Below are positions 30,948 to 37,237 of a DNA stretch of 37,237 bases, one piece after another. The notes under the pieces are model-generated. The model was given only the letters and a program-made list of their open reading frames with translations, was not told where the DNA came from and did no database searches. Source of the stretch: Bacteroidales bacterium. GTDB taxonomy: Bacteria > Bacteroidota > Bacteroidia > Bacteroidales > P3. The DNA is taken from NCBI GenBank assembly GCA_017501495.1, contig JAFVWV010000085.1:1-37237 (forward strand). Direction: 5' to 3'. Numbering within the stretch: the stretch's first letter is position 1; every line of letters begins with the position of its first letter. The position numbers were made by a program, and so were the translations under genes.

Positions 30948-31647
30948 AGTCTTGTGCGAAAAGCAGTATCTCGTTCATTCCAATCATTGTAAGCCGTGGC
31001 TGCAGTTCCCATCCGGCGCTTGTCGCGAGGTGGTGTGCGTCGCCTCCGGTGAGCATCACGCGGAGCGACTTGCAGCGTTCGCGGTATAGGGCTACATAGC
31101 CGGCCAGCGCCAGCATTGTGGCGCCCAGCGTGCCGGCCAGGATGCTCTCTTCGGTCGAGCGGCCCAGTACCGGCGCGTGGTCGACGCCGTCGAGCGTCAC
31201 CAGCGGCAGGCGTGCTGTCTGCTCATGCAGGGCGCGCAGCTGCATGCCGAGGCCCGGCATGATGGCTCCGCCATGGTAGACGCCGTCGGCACCGACGAAA
31301 TCGACGGTGATGCATGTGCCGGCATCGACCACCACCGACGCTTCGCCGGGGTGCAGACTCCAAGCTCCGCAGGCTGCCGCTATGCGGTCGGGACCAAGGC
31401 TTTGCGGTGTCTTGTAGTCGAGCCGCAGGGGCATGGGGGTGTCAGAGTGCAGTGCCGTCAACTGCGGGTTGAGGCTTGCAATCCGCCCGATCTCTTTCTC
31501 CGCCTCGCCGCTGGCACACACCATCACTCGTCCGGCTCCGGCCACAAGTGCGTCGCCGGGCATACCGGTGGCGTGGTCGACAAGTGTCCTGCCTTCGAAG
31601 GCGGCCCACTTCGCAGCCGTGTTTCCTATGTCGATTGTCAGGTTCAT
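30940..31647 (-). CDS. coaX: Type III pantothenate kinase
   Basis: First step of coenzyme A synthesis, ATP-dependent phosphorylation of pantothenate in the cytoplasm; type III enzymes need a monovalent cation and resist CoA feedback. ASKHA-fold motifs: TIDIGNTAAKWAAF (4-17, phosphate loop with Asp6), SLGPDRIAAACGAW (substrate G-x-D-R), VVVDAGTCITVDFVG and HGGAIMPGLGMQLRALHEQTARLP. At 235 residues it is slightly short of the usual 240-260 but all motifs are present. It begins 4 bp after the pth stop and overlaps the following gene by 8 bp. Confidence 0.92.
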   Translation of the reverse strand: MNLTIDIGNTAAKWAAFEGRTLVDHATGMPGDALVAGAGRVMVCASGEAEKEIGRIASLNPQLTALHSDTPMPLRLDYKTPQSLGPDRIAAACGAWSLHPGEASVVVDAGTCITVDFVGADGVYHGGAIMPGLGMQLRALHEQTARLPLVTLDGVDHAPVLGRSTEESILAGTLGATMLALAGYVALYRERCKSLRVMLTGGDAHHLATSAGWELQPRLTMIGMNEILLFAQDYE

Positions 31648-31651
31648 AGCC

Positions 31652-32299
31652 TCATTCAGTCCGTTTCTTCCCGTTGTGTAAATTCATGGCGCGGTCGGGG
31701 CCTTGTGTGGCGAAGCATCGTATGGTCTCGCAGGCTTCGTCGACGACGGGTTCCAGCGCCGCACGCTCCTCGTCGGTGAACTGTCCGAGCACATAGTCAA
31801 TCTGGTGGCCGCGGCCGAAGTTGCTTCCGACCCCGATGCGCAGGCGGCAGTAAGCCTGGGTGCCGAGTGCGGCCTCGATGTCGCCCAGCCCGTTGTGGCC
31901 GCCGCCGCTGCCTTGCTTCTTCATGCGCATTGTGCCCACCTCGAGGGCTATGTCGTCGCTGACGACAAGTAGGTTCTCCAGCTCGATTTTCTCGGCTTGG
32001 AGCCAATATTTCACGGCCTTGCCGCTGAGGTTCATATAGGTGGTGGGCTTGATGAGCACCAGTGTGCGTCCTTTGTGGCGCACCTCGGTGCGGTAGGCGT
32101 GGCGCTCGAGGCTCCATCGGGCGTCGGCGGCTTTGGCCAGCGCGTCGACCACCATGAAGCCCGCATTGTGGCGCGTGCCTTCGTATTCGGCACCCACATT
32201 GCCCAGTCCCACTATGAGATATTTGCTCACCGGTTCTTCTTTATGTTTGCTGCAATCCTTTCTCTTGCAGAGAGATATAAGCCATTTTGGCAGTTTCAT
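31652..32299 (-). CDS. pth: Peptidyl-tRNA hydrolase
   Basis: Frees tRNA from peptidyl-tRNA dropped by ribosomes. 215 residues from MKLPKWLISL. Catalytic His44 (GTRHNAGF), Asn90 (PTTYMNLSG), Asp115/116 (VVSDDIAL) and Asn136 (GSGGGHNGLGD) are all present. The Pth fold begins at KYLIVGLGNVG (about residue 26), so there is an extra basic, hydrophobic N-terminus (MKLPKWLISLCKRKDCSKHK). The start at 32299 is preferred over 32320 because the latter lies inside the -7 box. This is the first gene of the ten-gene block that runs down to 20040. Confidence 0.93.
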   Translation of the reverse strand: MKLPKWLISLCKRKDCSKHKEEPVSKYLIVGLGNVGAEYEGTRHNAGFMVVDALAKAADARWSLERHAYRTEVRHKGRTLVLIKPTTYMNLSGKAVKYWLQAEKIELENLLVVSDDIALEVGTMRMKKQGSGGGHNGLGDIEAALGTQAYCRLRIGVGSNFGRGHQIDYVLGQFTDEERAALEPVVDEACETIRCFATQGPDRAMNLHNGKKRTE

Positions 32300-32317
32300 T
32301 CCGTCGATAATAAAGTG

Positions 32318-32325
32318 CAAAGATA
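32318..32325 (-). promoter_or_regulatory. -7 box (TATCTTTG) for the pth operon
   Basis: On the minus strand TATCTTTG lies 18 nt before the pth ATG. No clear -33 TTTG is seen. It is the only recognisable promoter for the ten-gene block. The rest of the 461-bp gap to 32760 holds an AT-rich stretch (32326-32423), the 112-bp palindrome, a stretch without recognised features (32536-32706) and the promoter/operator of the membrane-protein gene. Confidence 0.6.
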
Positions 32326-32423
32326 CGATTATTTTTACATAGTCGAGCGTTAAATTTCTTTAAATGGCCAAAAATGGCCCCAAAGACCCTGTTTTTAGTT
32401 AAATTTGCTTATCGTATTCCTGT

Positions 32424-32535
32424 CCGGGAGCGCATATCAACGATACATCAACGATATATCAACGATATTTCGACGATTGCAATCGTCGAAATATCGTTGA
32501 TATATCGTTGATGTATCGTTGATATGCGCTCCCGG
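32424..32535. repeat. Perfect 112-bp palindrome of 11-bp units
   Basis: Every base from 32424 pairs with its partner to 32535 around a centre between 32479 and 32480, with no loop and no mismatch. Each 56-bp arm is CCGGGAGCGC followed by four 11-bp units (ATATCAACGAT, ACATCAACGAT, ATATCAACGAT, ATTTCGACGAT) and two central bases. Outside the ends (T at 32423, T at 32536) symmetry stops at once. It lies between the divergent pth operon and membrane-protein gene. Confidence 0.98.
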
Positions 32536-32706
32536 TGCCCTTTCGGATGCACTCATCGGCTTGCAAGGTGCCGAATTTGTCCGGAATTTGCTGTGTTTAT
32601 GCTCTTTTTGCCGGTGCTCCGAGGTTGCAGCAGAAAAAAATGTTTGTCCGAATGGTTTTGATTGACAGCCTGTTGCGGAGGCGGTTCCGGTCTCGGTGAA
32701 ATTTTT

Positions 32707-32747
32707 TTTGCCGGTTTGGAAATTGTTTGTAACTTTGCATCGCAAAG
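32707..32747 (+). promoter_or_regulatory. Promoter with overlapping CTTTG-N5-CAAAG operator
   Basis: TTTG (32707-32710) and TAACTTTG (32730-32737) are 19 nt apart, a full -33/-7 pair for the gene at 32761. The -7 box forms the left half of a dyad, CTTTG (32733-32737), CATCG, CAAAG (32743-32747). The same dyad with 5-nt spacing recurs before creD, so it is a likely operator for the winged-helix regulator encoded in this operon. Confidence 0.65.
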
Positions 32748-32760
32748 CACTTCGGAAATT

Positions 32761-33396
32761 ATGGAAAACAGAGACGCTTTAAAAGACATAAAGGACATAC
32801 GCGCGATGATGGAGCGCAGCTCGCGCTTCACCGCCATTAATGGTTGGGGCGTCGCTGCCGTCGGCGTCATGGCCATCGCGGCAGCATGGGTCGCCGCGTC
32901 GCTCTTCGGGCAGGAGGGCGCCGGATGGCTCTCCACTCTCTACGGCAATACGTCGATGCTTATGGCCTACAAGACGCGGGTGGCTGTCGTCGGCTCGCTG
33001 CTGCTGGTCGCTGTCTGCGGCAGCACGGTGTTCCTCTCTTCGATGGCTCAGGCCCGGCGGCGCGGCTTGACCTTCGCCTTCGACGCTACGATGCGCCGCC
33101 TGGTGCTCAATTTCAGTGTGCCGCTGCTCGCCGGAGGCATCCTCTGCCTGGCGCTTGTGCTGCAGGGCCACTACGGACTGACGTCGTCGATCATGCTCAT
33201 CTTCTATGGCCTGGCCCTCATCAACGGCCATCATTTCTCGCAGCCTGTCCTCGGTGTGCTGGGCTATGCCGAGCTGGCTCTTGGGTTGGCCGACTGCTTC
33301 GTGGCCACCCATGCGCTGCTTTTCTGGGGTGTCGGGTTCGGCCTTCTGCACATCCTTTTAGGCCTCTACCTTATAGTTAAAGACCGCCGCTCATGA
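32761..33396 (+). CDS. Six-helix-type integral membrane protein of unknown function
   Basis: 211 residues. A charged N-terminus with a coiled look (MENRDALKDIKDIRAMMERSSRF) is followed by hydrophobic segments near GWGVAAVGVMAIAAAWVAASLF, VAVVGSLLLVAVCGSTVFLSSM, FSVPLLAGGILCLALVLQG, SSIMLIFYGLALING, VLGYAELALGLADCFVA and FWGVGFGLLHILLGLYLIV. I recognise no catalytic motif. The start at 32761 follows a full promoter; the frame open from 32662 would begin upstream of it. Its stop overlaps the start of the winged-helix gene (ATGA), so the two are coupled, and this trio with creD is seen in other Bacteroidetes. Confidence 0.8.
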   Translation: MENRDALKDIKDIRAMMERSSRFTAINGWGVAAVGVMAIAAAWVAASLFGQEGAGWLSTLYGNTSMLMAYKTRVAVVGSLLLVAVCGSTVFLSSMAQARRRGLTFAFDATMRRLVLNFSVPLLAGGILCLALVLQGHYGLTSSIMLIFYGLALINGHHFSQPVLGVLGYAELALGLADCFVATHALLFWGVGFGLLHILLGLYLIVKDRRS

Positions 33397-33692
33397 AGGT
33401 GTCGCTCATAGGGTTGAACAAGGCTTTCGAAAGCCGCGCACGCCTCGGCATAATGTCGGTGCTGATGGTCAACGACACCGTCGACTTCGCCACCATGAAA
33501 CAGTGGCTCGAGCTGACTGACGGCAACCTTGCCAGCCACGCTCGCGCTCTCGAGGAGCTTGGCTATATTGCCAGCGAGAAGCGCTTCGTCGGCCGCAAGC
33601 CGAACACGACGTATCGCGCCACACTCAAGGGTCGCGAGGCTTTCCGCGAACACCTCGCCGCCCTCGAACAGTTTGTCAAGGAGGCCAAGTGA
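33393..33692 (+). CDS. Winged-helix transcriptional regulator (HTH_34-like)
   Basis: 99 residues, a single winged-helix domain like the MarR/ArsR-related HTH_34 family: KAFESRARLGIMSVLMVNDTVDFATMKQWLELTDGNLASHARALEELGYIASEKRFVGRKPNTTYRATLKGREAFREHLAALEQFV. The recognition helix is TDGNLASHARALEELGYI, and the wing is KRFVGRKPNTTYRAT. It has no ligand domain, so it probably works as a dimer whose signal comes from elsewhere, possibly the membrane protein it overlaps. Matching dyads before 32761 and before creD suggest that it controls both units and itself. Confidence 0.88.
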   Translation: MKVSLIGLNKAFESRARLGIMSVLMVNDTVDFATMKQWLELTDGNLASHARALEELGYIASEKRFVGRKPNTTYRATLKGREAFREHLAALEQFVKEAK

Positions 33693-33709
33693 TTATTTTT
33701 TTGAATTTA

Positions 33710-33728
33710 TACTTTGAAACACAAAGTA
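33710..33728 (+). promoter_or_regulatory. TACTTTG-N5-CAAAGTA operator before creD
   Basis: Perfect 7-bp dyad (33710-33716 and 33722-33728) with a 5-nt centre, 28 bp before the creD ATG. The left half (ATACTTTG) resembles a -7 box. It shares CTTTG-N5-CAAAG with the site at 32733-32747. Confidence 0.65.
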
Positions 33729-33756
33729 CTCTGATTAATTTAAAATAGAAAACATC

Positions 33757-35025
33757 ATGGAAAACAACATTCAAGAAAACAGCGCCGCACGCCGCGGCCG
33801 CAACGGAGTGAAACTTTTGGTTATCTGCGGACTCTGCATCCTGCTGCTGATTCCGTGGCTCTTTATCCGCGACATGATTGCCGAGCGCGGCAACACCGAG
33901 TCGGCTGCCGAACAGGAGGTCTACGACAAGTGGGGCGGTCCGCAGCTGGTGACAGGCCCTTGCATCAAAGTCTATACCGACACGAGCGAGACCTCGTATT
34001 CTCTGATGCCCGAGGTGCTCGACATTACGGCCGAGGCCACGACGCGCACCCTCAGTCGCGGCATCTACGACTTCACCGTCTACGATGCCGACGTGATGCT
34101 GCGCGGCAGCTTTGCCTTGCCGCCTACCCTCAGCGAGGCTCAGCGCCAACGGCTGGCACGCAACGTCTGGCGTATGTCTGTGGACCTCAGCTCGCTGAAG
34201 GGCTTGACCGACAACCCGACGGTCAGGGTCGGTGGCCACGAGGTGCCGACGGCGGCGCTGACCTTCGAAGGCTCGCGCCTGCTGTGGACGGTCGACGTGC
34301 AGCCGCTGCTCGCCGGCGGCACCATCGAATATGAGATACATCTGCCGCTGCGTGGAGCCAACAGCCTTGATTTCACCCCAATGGGCAACACCACGACGGT
34401 GCGGATGCATTCCGACTGCGCCACTCCGTCGTTCGGCGGCAGCTTCCTGCCGACCGAGCGCGACGTGCGCAGCGACGGCTTCGATGCCGAATGGCGCGTA
34501 CTGGCTATCAACCGCAGCTTTCCGCAGGTGCTGTCGAAGGACAGCTGGCACATGGTCGACGACAACACCGTCGGCGTCGAGCTGCGCCGTCCGGTGGAGC
34601 AGTATCAGCAGAACGAACGGGCCGTGAAGTATGCCTTCCTCATCGTGCTGCTTACCTTCGCCGTGGTCTTCTTCGTCGAGGTGCGGCGCGATCAACCGAT
34701 TCACCCTGTGCAATATATGCTTATCGGCATAGCCGTAATGCTGTTCTACACGTTGTTGCTTTCTTTCTCCGAGCATCTGTCGTTCCTCGTGGCCTACCTC
34801 ATTGCGTCGGCGATGACGGCAACGATGCTGGGCTGCTATCTGGGCTCTATAATGAAGACGTGGCGCGTGGGCATGCTGATAGGAGGCATGCTGGCTGTGC
34901 TGTATGCCTTCATCTATGTGCTGCTTCAGATTGAGAGCTATGCCCTGCTGGTGGGCAGCGTCGGTCTGTTTGCGGTGCTGGCTGTGGCCATGGCGGCATC
35001 GCGAAAGATAAACTGGTACCGTTGA
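33757..35025 (+). CDS. creD: CreD-like inner-membrane protein
   Basis: 422 residues. N-terminal helix (LLVICGLCILLLIPWLFI, 19-36) followed by RDMIAERG, the CreD signature, then a periplasmic domain (to about 285) with YDKWGGPQLVTGPCIKV, SLMPEVLDITAEATTRTLSRGIYDFTVY and SFGGSFLPTERDV. About six C-terminal helices follow (AFLIVLLTFAVVFFVEV, HPVQYMLIGIAVMLFYTLLLSFSEH, FLVAYLIASAMTATMLGCYLGSI, and so on). CreD in enterobacteria is the inner-membrane product of the CreBC regulon, tied to envelope stress and colicin E2 tolerance; here it is under a winged-helix gene instead of a two-component pair. It converges on the lipoprotein gene with a 5-bp gap. Confidence 0.9.
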   Translation: MENNIQENSAARRGRNGVKLLVICGLCILLLIPWLFIRDMIAERGNTESAAEQEVYDKWGGPQLVTGPCIKVYTDTSETSYSLMPEVLDITAEATTRTLSRGIYDFTVYDADVMLRGSFALPPTLSEAQRQRLARNVWRMSVDLSSLKGLTDNPTVRVGGHEVPTAALTFEGSRLLWTVDVQPLLAGGTIEYEIHLPLRGANSLDFTPMGNTTTVRMHSDCATPSFGGSFLPTERDVRSDGFDAEWRVLAINRSFPQVLSKDSWHMVDDNTVGVELRRPVEQYQQNERAVKYAFLIVLLTFAVVFFVEVRRDQPIHPVQYMLIGIAVMLFYTLLLSFSEHLSFLVAYLIASAMTATMLGCYLGSIMKTWRVGMLIGGMLAVLYAFIYVLLQIESYALLVGSVGLFAVLAVAMAASRKINWYR

Positions 35026-35030
35026 CGTCC

Positions 35031-35537
35031 TTATCGCTCTTTGCGCCGATAGGCGCGGCAGATATAGGTGGCCGACCGGCGGTCGAAGTCGATTGCCACG
35101 ATGTAGCGCTCGTAGATGCGGGCCAACATCCAGTCGGCCACCTTCTCTTCGTCGGTGCTGGCGAAGGTTACGGTGTCGGTATATATCGCGCTGTCGGCAT
35201 TGTGAAGCGTGTCGCCGTCCAGGAGGAGGTGCCCGTCGAGACGTGCGCGCTCAAGCAGAAGCATCATGGCTGCGGCACCGTTGCCAGCTTTCGGCGCAGG
35301 CCATTCGGTGTTGGCATCGGATTTTCGAGGTTCGTGGCTCCGCGCCGGAGCGTCAATGCTGCCGTTGCCGTAATCGAGGTCGAAGCCCCCCTTGTTGTCG
35401 AGTTGGCCTATGGTGTAGCCGCCTGGATTCACGCCGTGGTCGGAAACGTAGACCGGCACGAGCATCATCTCGTAGCAGCCGCTCAATATCAAGCAGGCCG
35501 CCGAGGCTATGAATGGTATAAAGAATTTGTGTTTCAT
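35031..35537 (-). CDS. Lipoprotein of the ECF sigma cassette
   Basis: 168 residues from MKHKFFIPFIASAACLILSGC: signal peptide with lipobox LSGC (Cys21), so it is lipidated and probably outer-membrane bound. The rest (YEMMLVPVYVSDHGVNPGGYTIGQLDNKGGFDLDYGNGSID ... YERYIVAIDFDRRSATYICRAYRRKER) has no recognised domain. The start at 35537 is chosen over 35663 because it gives the lipobox and a 4-bp overlap with the gene before it. It is the last gene of a four-gene unit headed by an ECF sigma factor. Confidence 0.78.
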   Translation of the reverse strand: MKHKFFIPFIASAACLILSGCYEMMLVPVYVSDHGVNPGGYTIGQLDNKGGFDLDYGNGSIDAPARSHEPRKSDANTEWPAPKAGNGAAAMMLLLERARLDGHLLLDGDTLHNADSAIYTDTVTFASTDEEKVADWMLARIYERYIVAIDFDRRSATYICRAYRRKER

Positions 35538-35956
35538 TTGGAGATGAGATTGAGGTGGTAGTTGACGATGGCTTTGAGCTGTCGCCCGTCGGCAGGCTCT
35601 ATGATGCAGAGCGCCCGCTTGCCGGGCATGCAGAAGATGTACCGGTTGCCGTGGTCTTGCCATGCAAGGAGACGCCTGTCGGCGTCAATCGGCTCGTCGG
35701 CAGGTTCCTGTATGCCGAATTCCTGTTGCATCCAGCTCCATCCGGCGCTGTCGTGTGCCTCGATGGTGACGACATCGACCTTCAAGCTGTCGTCAAGGAC
35801 AAAGTCGCGCACCAGCCCTACACGCACGTCTGTGCGCTGGCTGTAGATGCCGTAGAGGCTGTCGGTCGGAGGCTTGGCGGGCCAGAGGCGCCACACCGTG
35901 ACGGCACCCAGCATCACGACGAGTATCGTCAGTGTTATTATCCAAAGTCGTTTCAT
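35534..35956 (-). CDS. Single-pass membrane protein of the ECF sigma cassette
   Basis: 140 residues from MKRLWIITLTILVVMLGAVTVWRLW, a signal anchor, followed by a soluble extracytoplasmic part (DSLYGIYSQRTDVRVGLVRDFVLDDSLKVDVVTIEAHDSAGWSWMQQEFGI ... RYIFCMPGKRALCIIEPADGRQLKAIVNYHLNLISK). No family is recognised. It overlaps the genes on either side by 4 bp, so it is made together with the 96-aa membrane protein and the lipoprotein. It may sense or relay the cassette's signal, but that is inference from position. Confidence 0.75.
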   Translation of the reverse strand: MKRLWIITLTILVVMLGAVTVWRLWPAKPPTDSLYGIYSQRTDVRVGLVRDFVLDDSLKVDVVTIEAHDSAGWSWMQQEFGIQEPADEPIDADRRLLAWQDHGNRYIFCMPGKRALCIIEPADGRQLKAIVNYHLNLISK

Positions 35957-36243
35957 GGCTGTTTCAGTATCTCGTTGGCACATGCCGCGACGGCGTCCGT
36001 GCCGTCGGGTTCGTTGCACACCACCGGCGGCAATTCGCGCGGCGGCAGTATGGCGGCATAGGCGGCCGGAGCTGTCAGGAGCAGGATCGCGCAGGCAGCA
36101 CGGCTCACTCGGCGTCGCATGGTGCACCATGCATCGAGGCCTTCGGCCATCTGGGCCGACAGGGTTTCGATGTGGCGACGGTCGGCGGCACGCCGCCGCG
36201 CCGCCTCGGCTTCAATCTTTTGTATTACTTCTTCTTCTGTCAT
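35953..36243 (-). CDS. Small membrane protein next to ECF sigma, candidate anti-sigma
   Basis: 96 residues: a cytoplasmic, mostly helical, charged N-terminus (MTEEEVIQKIEAEAARRRAADRRHIETLSAQMAEGLDAW), one membrane helix (VSRAACAILLLTAPAAYAAIL, about 46-66) and a short outer tail with two Cys (PPVVCNEPDGTDAVAACANEILKQP). Position directly after the sigma gene with a 4-bp overlap and the in-helix-out layout fit a minimal anti-sigma factor, but there is no recognisable zinc (ZAS) motif. The two periplasmic Cys could form a disulfide. Confidence 0.72.
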   Translation of the reverse strand: MTEEEVIQKIEAEAARRRAADRRHIETLSAQMAEGLDAWCTMRRRVSRAACAILLLTAPAAYAAILPPRELPPVVCNEPDGTDAVAACANEILKQP

Positions 36244-36722
36244 AGTTCTTTCCTCATCTTTTGTATTATCCTGTATCGCGTCTGGCTCACGCTCGCTGGC
36301 TTGATGTCCAGTTCTTCGGCTATCTCGGCTATACTGTAGCCGTCGAGTATGCGTTGCAGCACGTGATGTTCGCCCTCGGTCAGGCCGGCAGCCATGTCTT
36401 CCAGTTCGCTGCGCAGGTCGCTCTCGTCGGATGCCAGATGGATGGCGTCATCCAGCGGCACCAGCGTGGGACGCAGACGGCGGTCGATATGCGAGAAGAC
36501 GCTGCGGCACTGCAGCCTTACCCATGCCCTCTCCTGAAATTCGTTGGCGTCGGGACGCAGCCTGTTGCGTCGACGCCATAGTGTGAGCAACACTTCCTGT
36601 ATCAGGTCGGCGCAGACTGTCGCATCGCCCGATGCATGCCACCAGCACATGGCTCGTATCAGCCTCTGGTGGCGCAGCATCAGACAATCGAAGTCGTCAT
36701 ATCGGGTCCCCTTGTCTGTCAT
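36240..36722 (-). CDS. ECF-type RNA polymerase sigma factor
   Basis: 160 residues, typical ECF length. Region 2 is at FDCLMLRHQRLIRAMCWWHASGDATVCADLIQEVLLTLWRRRNRL (core binding and -10 recognition, with the DLIQEVLLTLW helix). A linker follows, then region 4 at LTEGEHHVLQRILDGYSIAEIAEELDIKPASVSQTRYRIIQKMRKEL, the -35 helix-turn-helix. It heads a unit of four genes joined by 4-bp ATGA overlaps. No TAnnTTTG box is clear upstream, so it may depend on its own or another alternative sigma factor. Confidence 0.9.
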   Translation of the reverse strand: MTDKGTRYDDFDCLMLRHQRLIRAMCWWHASGDATVCADLIQEVLLTLWRRRNRLRPDANEFQERAWVRLQCRSVFSHIDRRLRPTLVPLDDAIHLASDESDLRSELEDMAAGLTEGEHHVLQRILDGYSIAEIAEELDIKPASVSQTRYRIIQKMRKEL

Positions 36723-36756
36723 CGACTTGTGTCTGCAACCTTTATATTATACTATT

Positions 36757-36797
36757 AACCGCCCCACGGCAAAATCTCTACAGCCAATGGGGCGGTT
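36757..36797. terminator. Stem-loop AACCGCCCCA ... TGGGGCGGTT
   Basis: Perfect 10-bp GC-rich stem with a 21-nt loop, between the stop of the downstream-edge peptidase gene (36824) and the sigma-factor start. On the minus strand it would end the peptidase mRNA; no T run follows, so it may work with a factor or as an mRNA-end stabiliser. Confidence 0.65.
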
Positions 36798-36823
36798 ATG
36801 ACTAAAAAATGTTCCGGGTTGAG

Positions 36824-37237
36824 TTATTTCTCGCGAATCACATCGCCATGGTCGCGCACTATCATGCGGTACCATTCGGGACGGTAGGCGGGTTGGTTGG
36901 GCATGGCGGACATGCCGGTCGAGGTGCGCTCGAACTTGCCGTCTTTCTCTTTCTTGACGTTGCCGTCCATGTATTTGACCAGGAGGTATTTGTCGAGGTC
37001 GTTCCACTCTTTCATCATGCGGGCGGCCTGACGGCCGGAGAAGTCGTTCAGCTGGCGGGTCAGGGCCTCGCCTTCGCTCTTGGCGGCGCGGGCGTCGAAC
37101 TTCTGCACGTCGCTGATATAGGTCTTCTCCAGATTGGCCTGCACCTTCTGAAGGTCGACAATCATGTCGCTGTAGCGGCTGTAGACGAAGTTGGTCACGC
37201 GGTTGAAGAGCCAGAAGGCCGAAGTCTCGCTGTAGGT
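36824..37237 (-). CDS. C69-family dipeptidase, C-terminal part (cut by window edge)
   Basis: The frame is open from the right edge (TYSETSAFWLFNRVTNFVYSRYSDM...) to the stop at 36824, about 137 residues of C-terminus. The pattern AFWLFNRVTNFVYSRYSDMIVDLQKVQANLEKTYISDVQKFD, the helical RMMKEWNDLDKYLLVKYMDGNVKK and the final YRMIVRDHGDVIREK recall the end of Bacteroidetes peptidase C69 (PepD-type Ntn-hydrolase) dipeptidases, which cut dipeptides in the periplasm or outside the cell. The catalytic Cys lies off the window, so this is by resemblance only. Confidence 0.68.
   Translation of the reverse strand, partial: TYSETSAFWLFNRVTNFVYSRYSDMIVDLQKVQANLEKTYISDVQKFDARAAKSEGEALTRQLNDFSGRQAARMMKEWNDLDKYLLVKYMDGNVKKEKDGKFERTSTGMSAMPNQPAYRPEWYRMIVRDHGDVIREK

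Overview
The window comes from the chromosome of a member of the Bacteroidetes, most likely order Bacteroidales with fairly GC-rich codon use. Three things point there. Many starts are preceded at short distance by a TAnnTTTG box, the Bacteroidetes -7 promoter element. Two secreted proteins end in type IX secretion (T9SS) sorting domains. The gene pairings rbfA + LolE-like permease, xerC + raiA and winged-helix regulator + creD also fit. I see no phage, plasmid or insertion-sequence genes and no rRNA, tRNA or CRISPR. The genus cannot be settled from the sequence alone.

Layout. 1-4.1 kb: thiamine pyrophosphokinase carrying an in-frame repeat array, then on the minus strand ribBA, purD and a small outer-membrane barrel. 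4.2-8.7 kb: a plus-strand run of secreted M1 metallopeptidase, barrel protein, rbfA and LolE-like permease, facing an EamA transporter on the minus strand. 9.9-18.4 kb: one giant T9SS type B surface protein (about 2,826 aa). 18.5-19.8 kb: raiA and xerC on the minus strand. 20.0-32.3 kb: ten tightly packed minus-strand genes read from a promoter before pth: pth, coaX, outer-membrane protein, TPR protein, lptC, lpxD, two SGNH hydrolase-like proteins, an MBOAT acyltransferase and an LTA-synthase-type phosphotransferase. 32.7-35.0 kb: membrane protein, winged-helix regulator and creD on the plus strand, with a matching dyad operator before each of the two transcription units. 35.0-36.7 kb: a four-gene ECF sigma cassette on the minus strand. 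36.8 kb to the end: the 3' part of a C69-type dipeptidase gene.

How the genes work together. The ten-gene block joins cell-envelope lipid A and LPS functions (lptC, lpxD) to a set that looks built to O-acylate and phospho-decorate an extracytoplasmic glycan (SGNH, SGNH, MBOAT, LTA-synthase-like). The T9SS substrates imply that the secretion machine lies elsewhere in the genome.

The most unusual content is a set of five palindromic arrays, each built from short tandem units that run forward and then inverted: 293-479 (7-bp units, inside thiN), 9679-9766 and 19892-19979 (11-bp units, the same element in opposite orientation flanking 10.3 kb), 18392-18506 (48-bp perfect arms) and 32424-32535 (a perfect 112-bp palindrome with no loop, again from 11-bp units). 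The unit sequences differ between most loci while the architecture is kept. This is the best candidate here for something undescribed.
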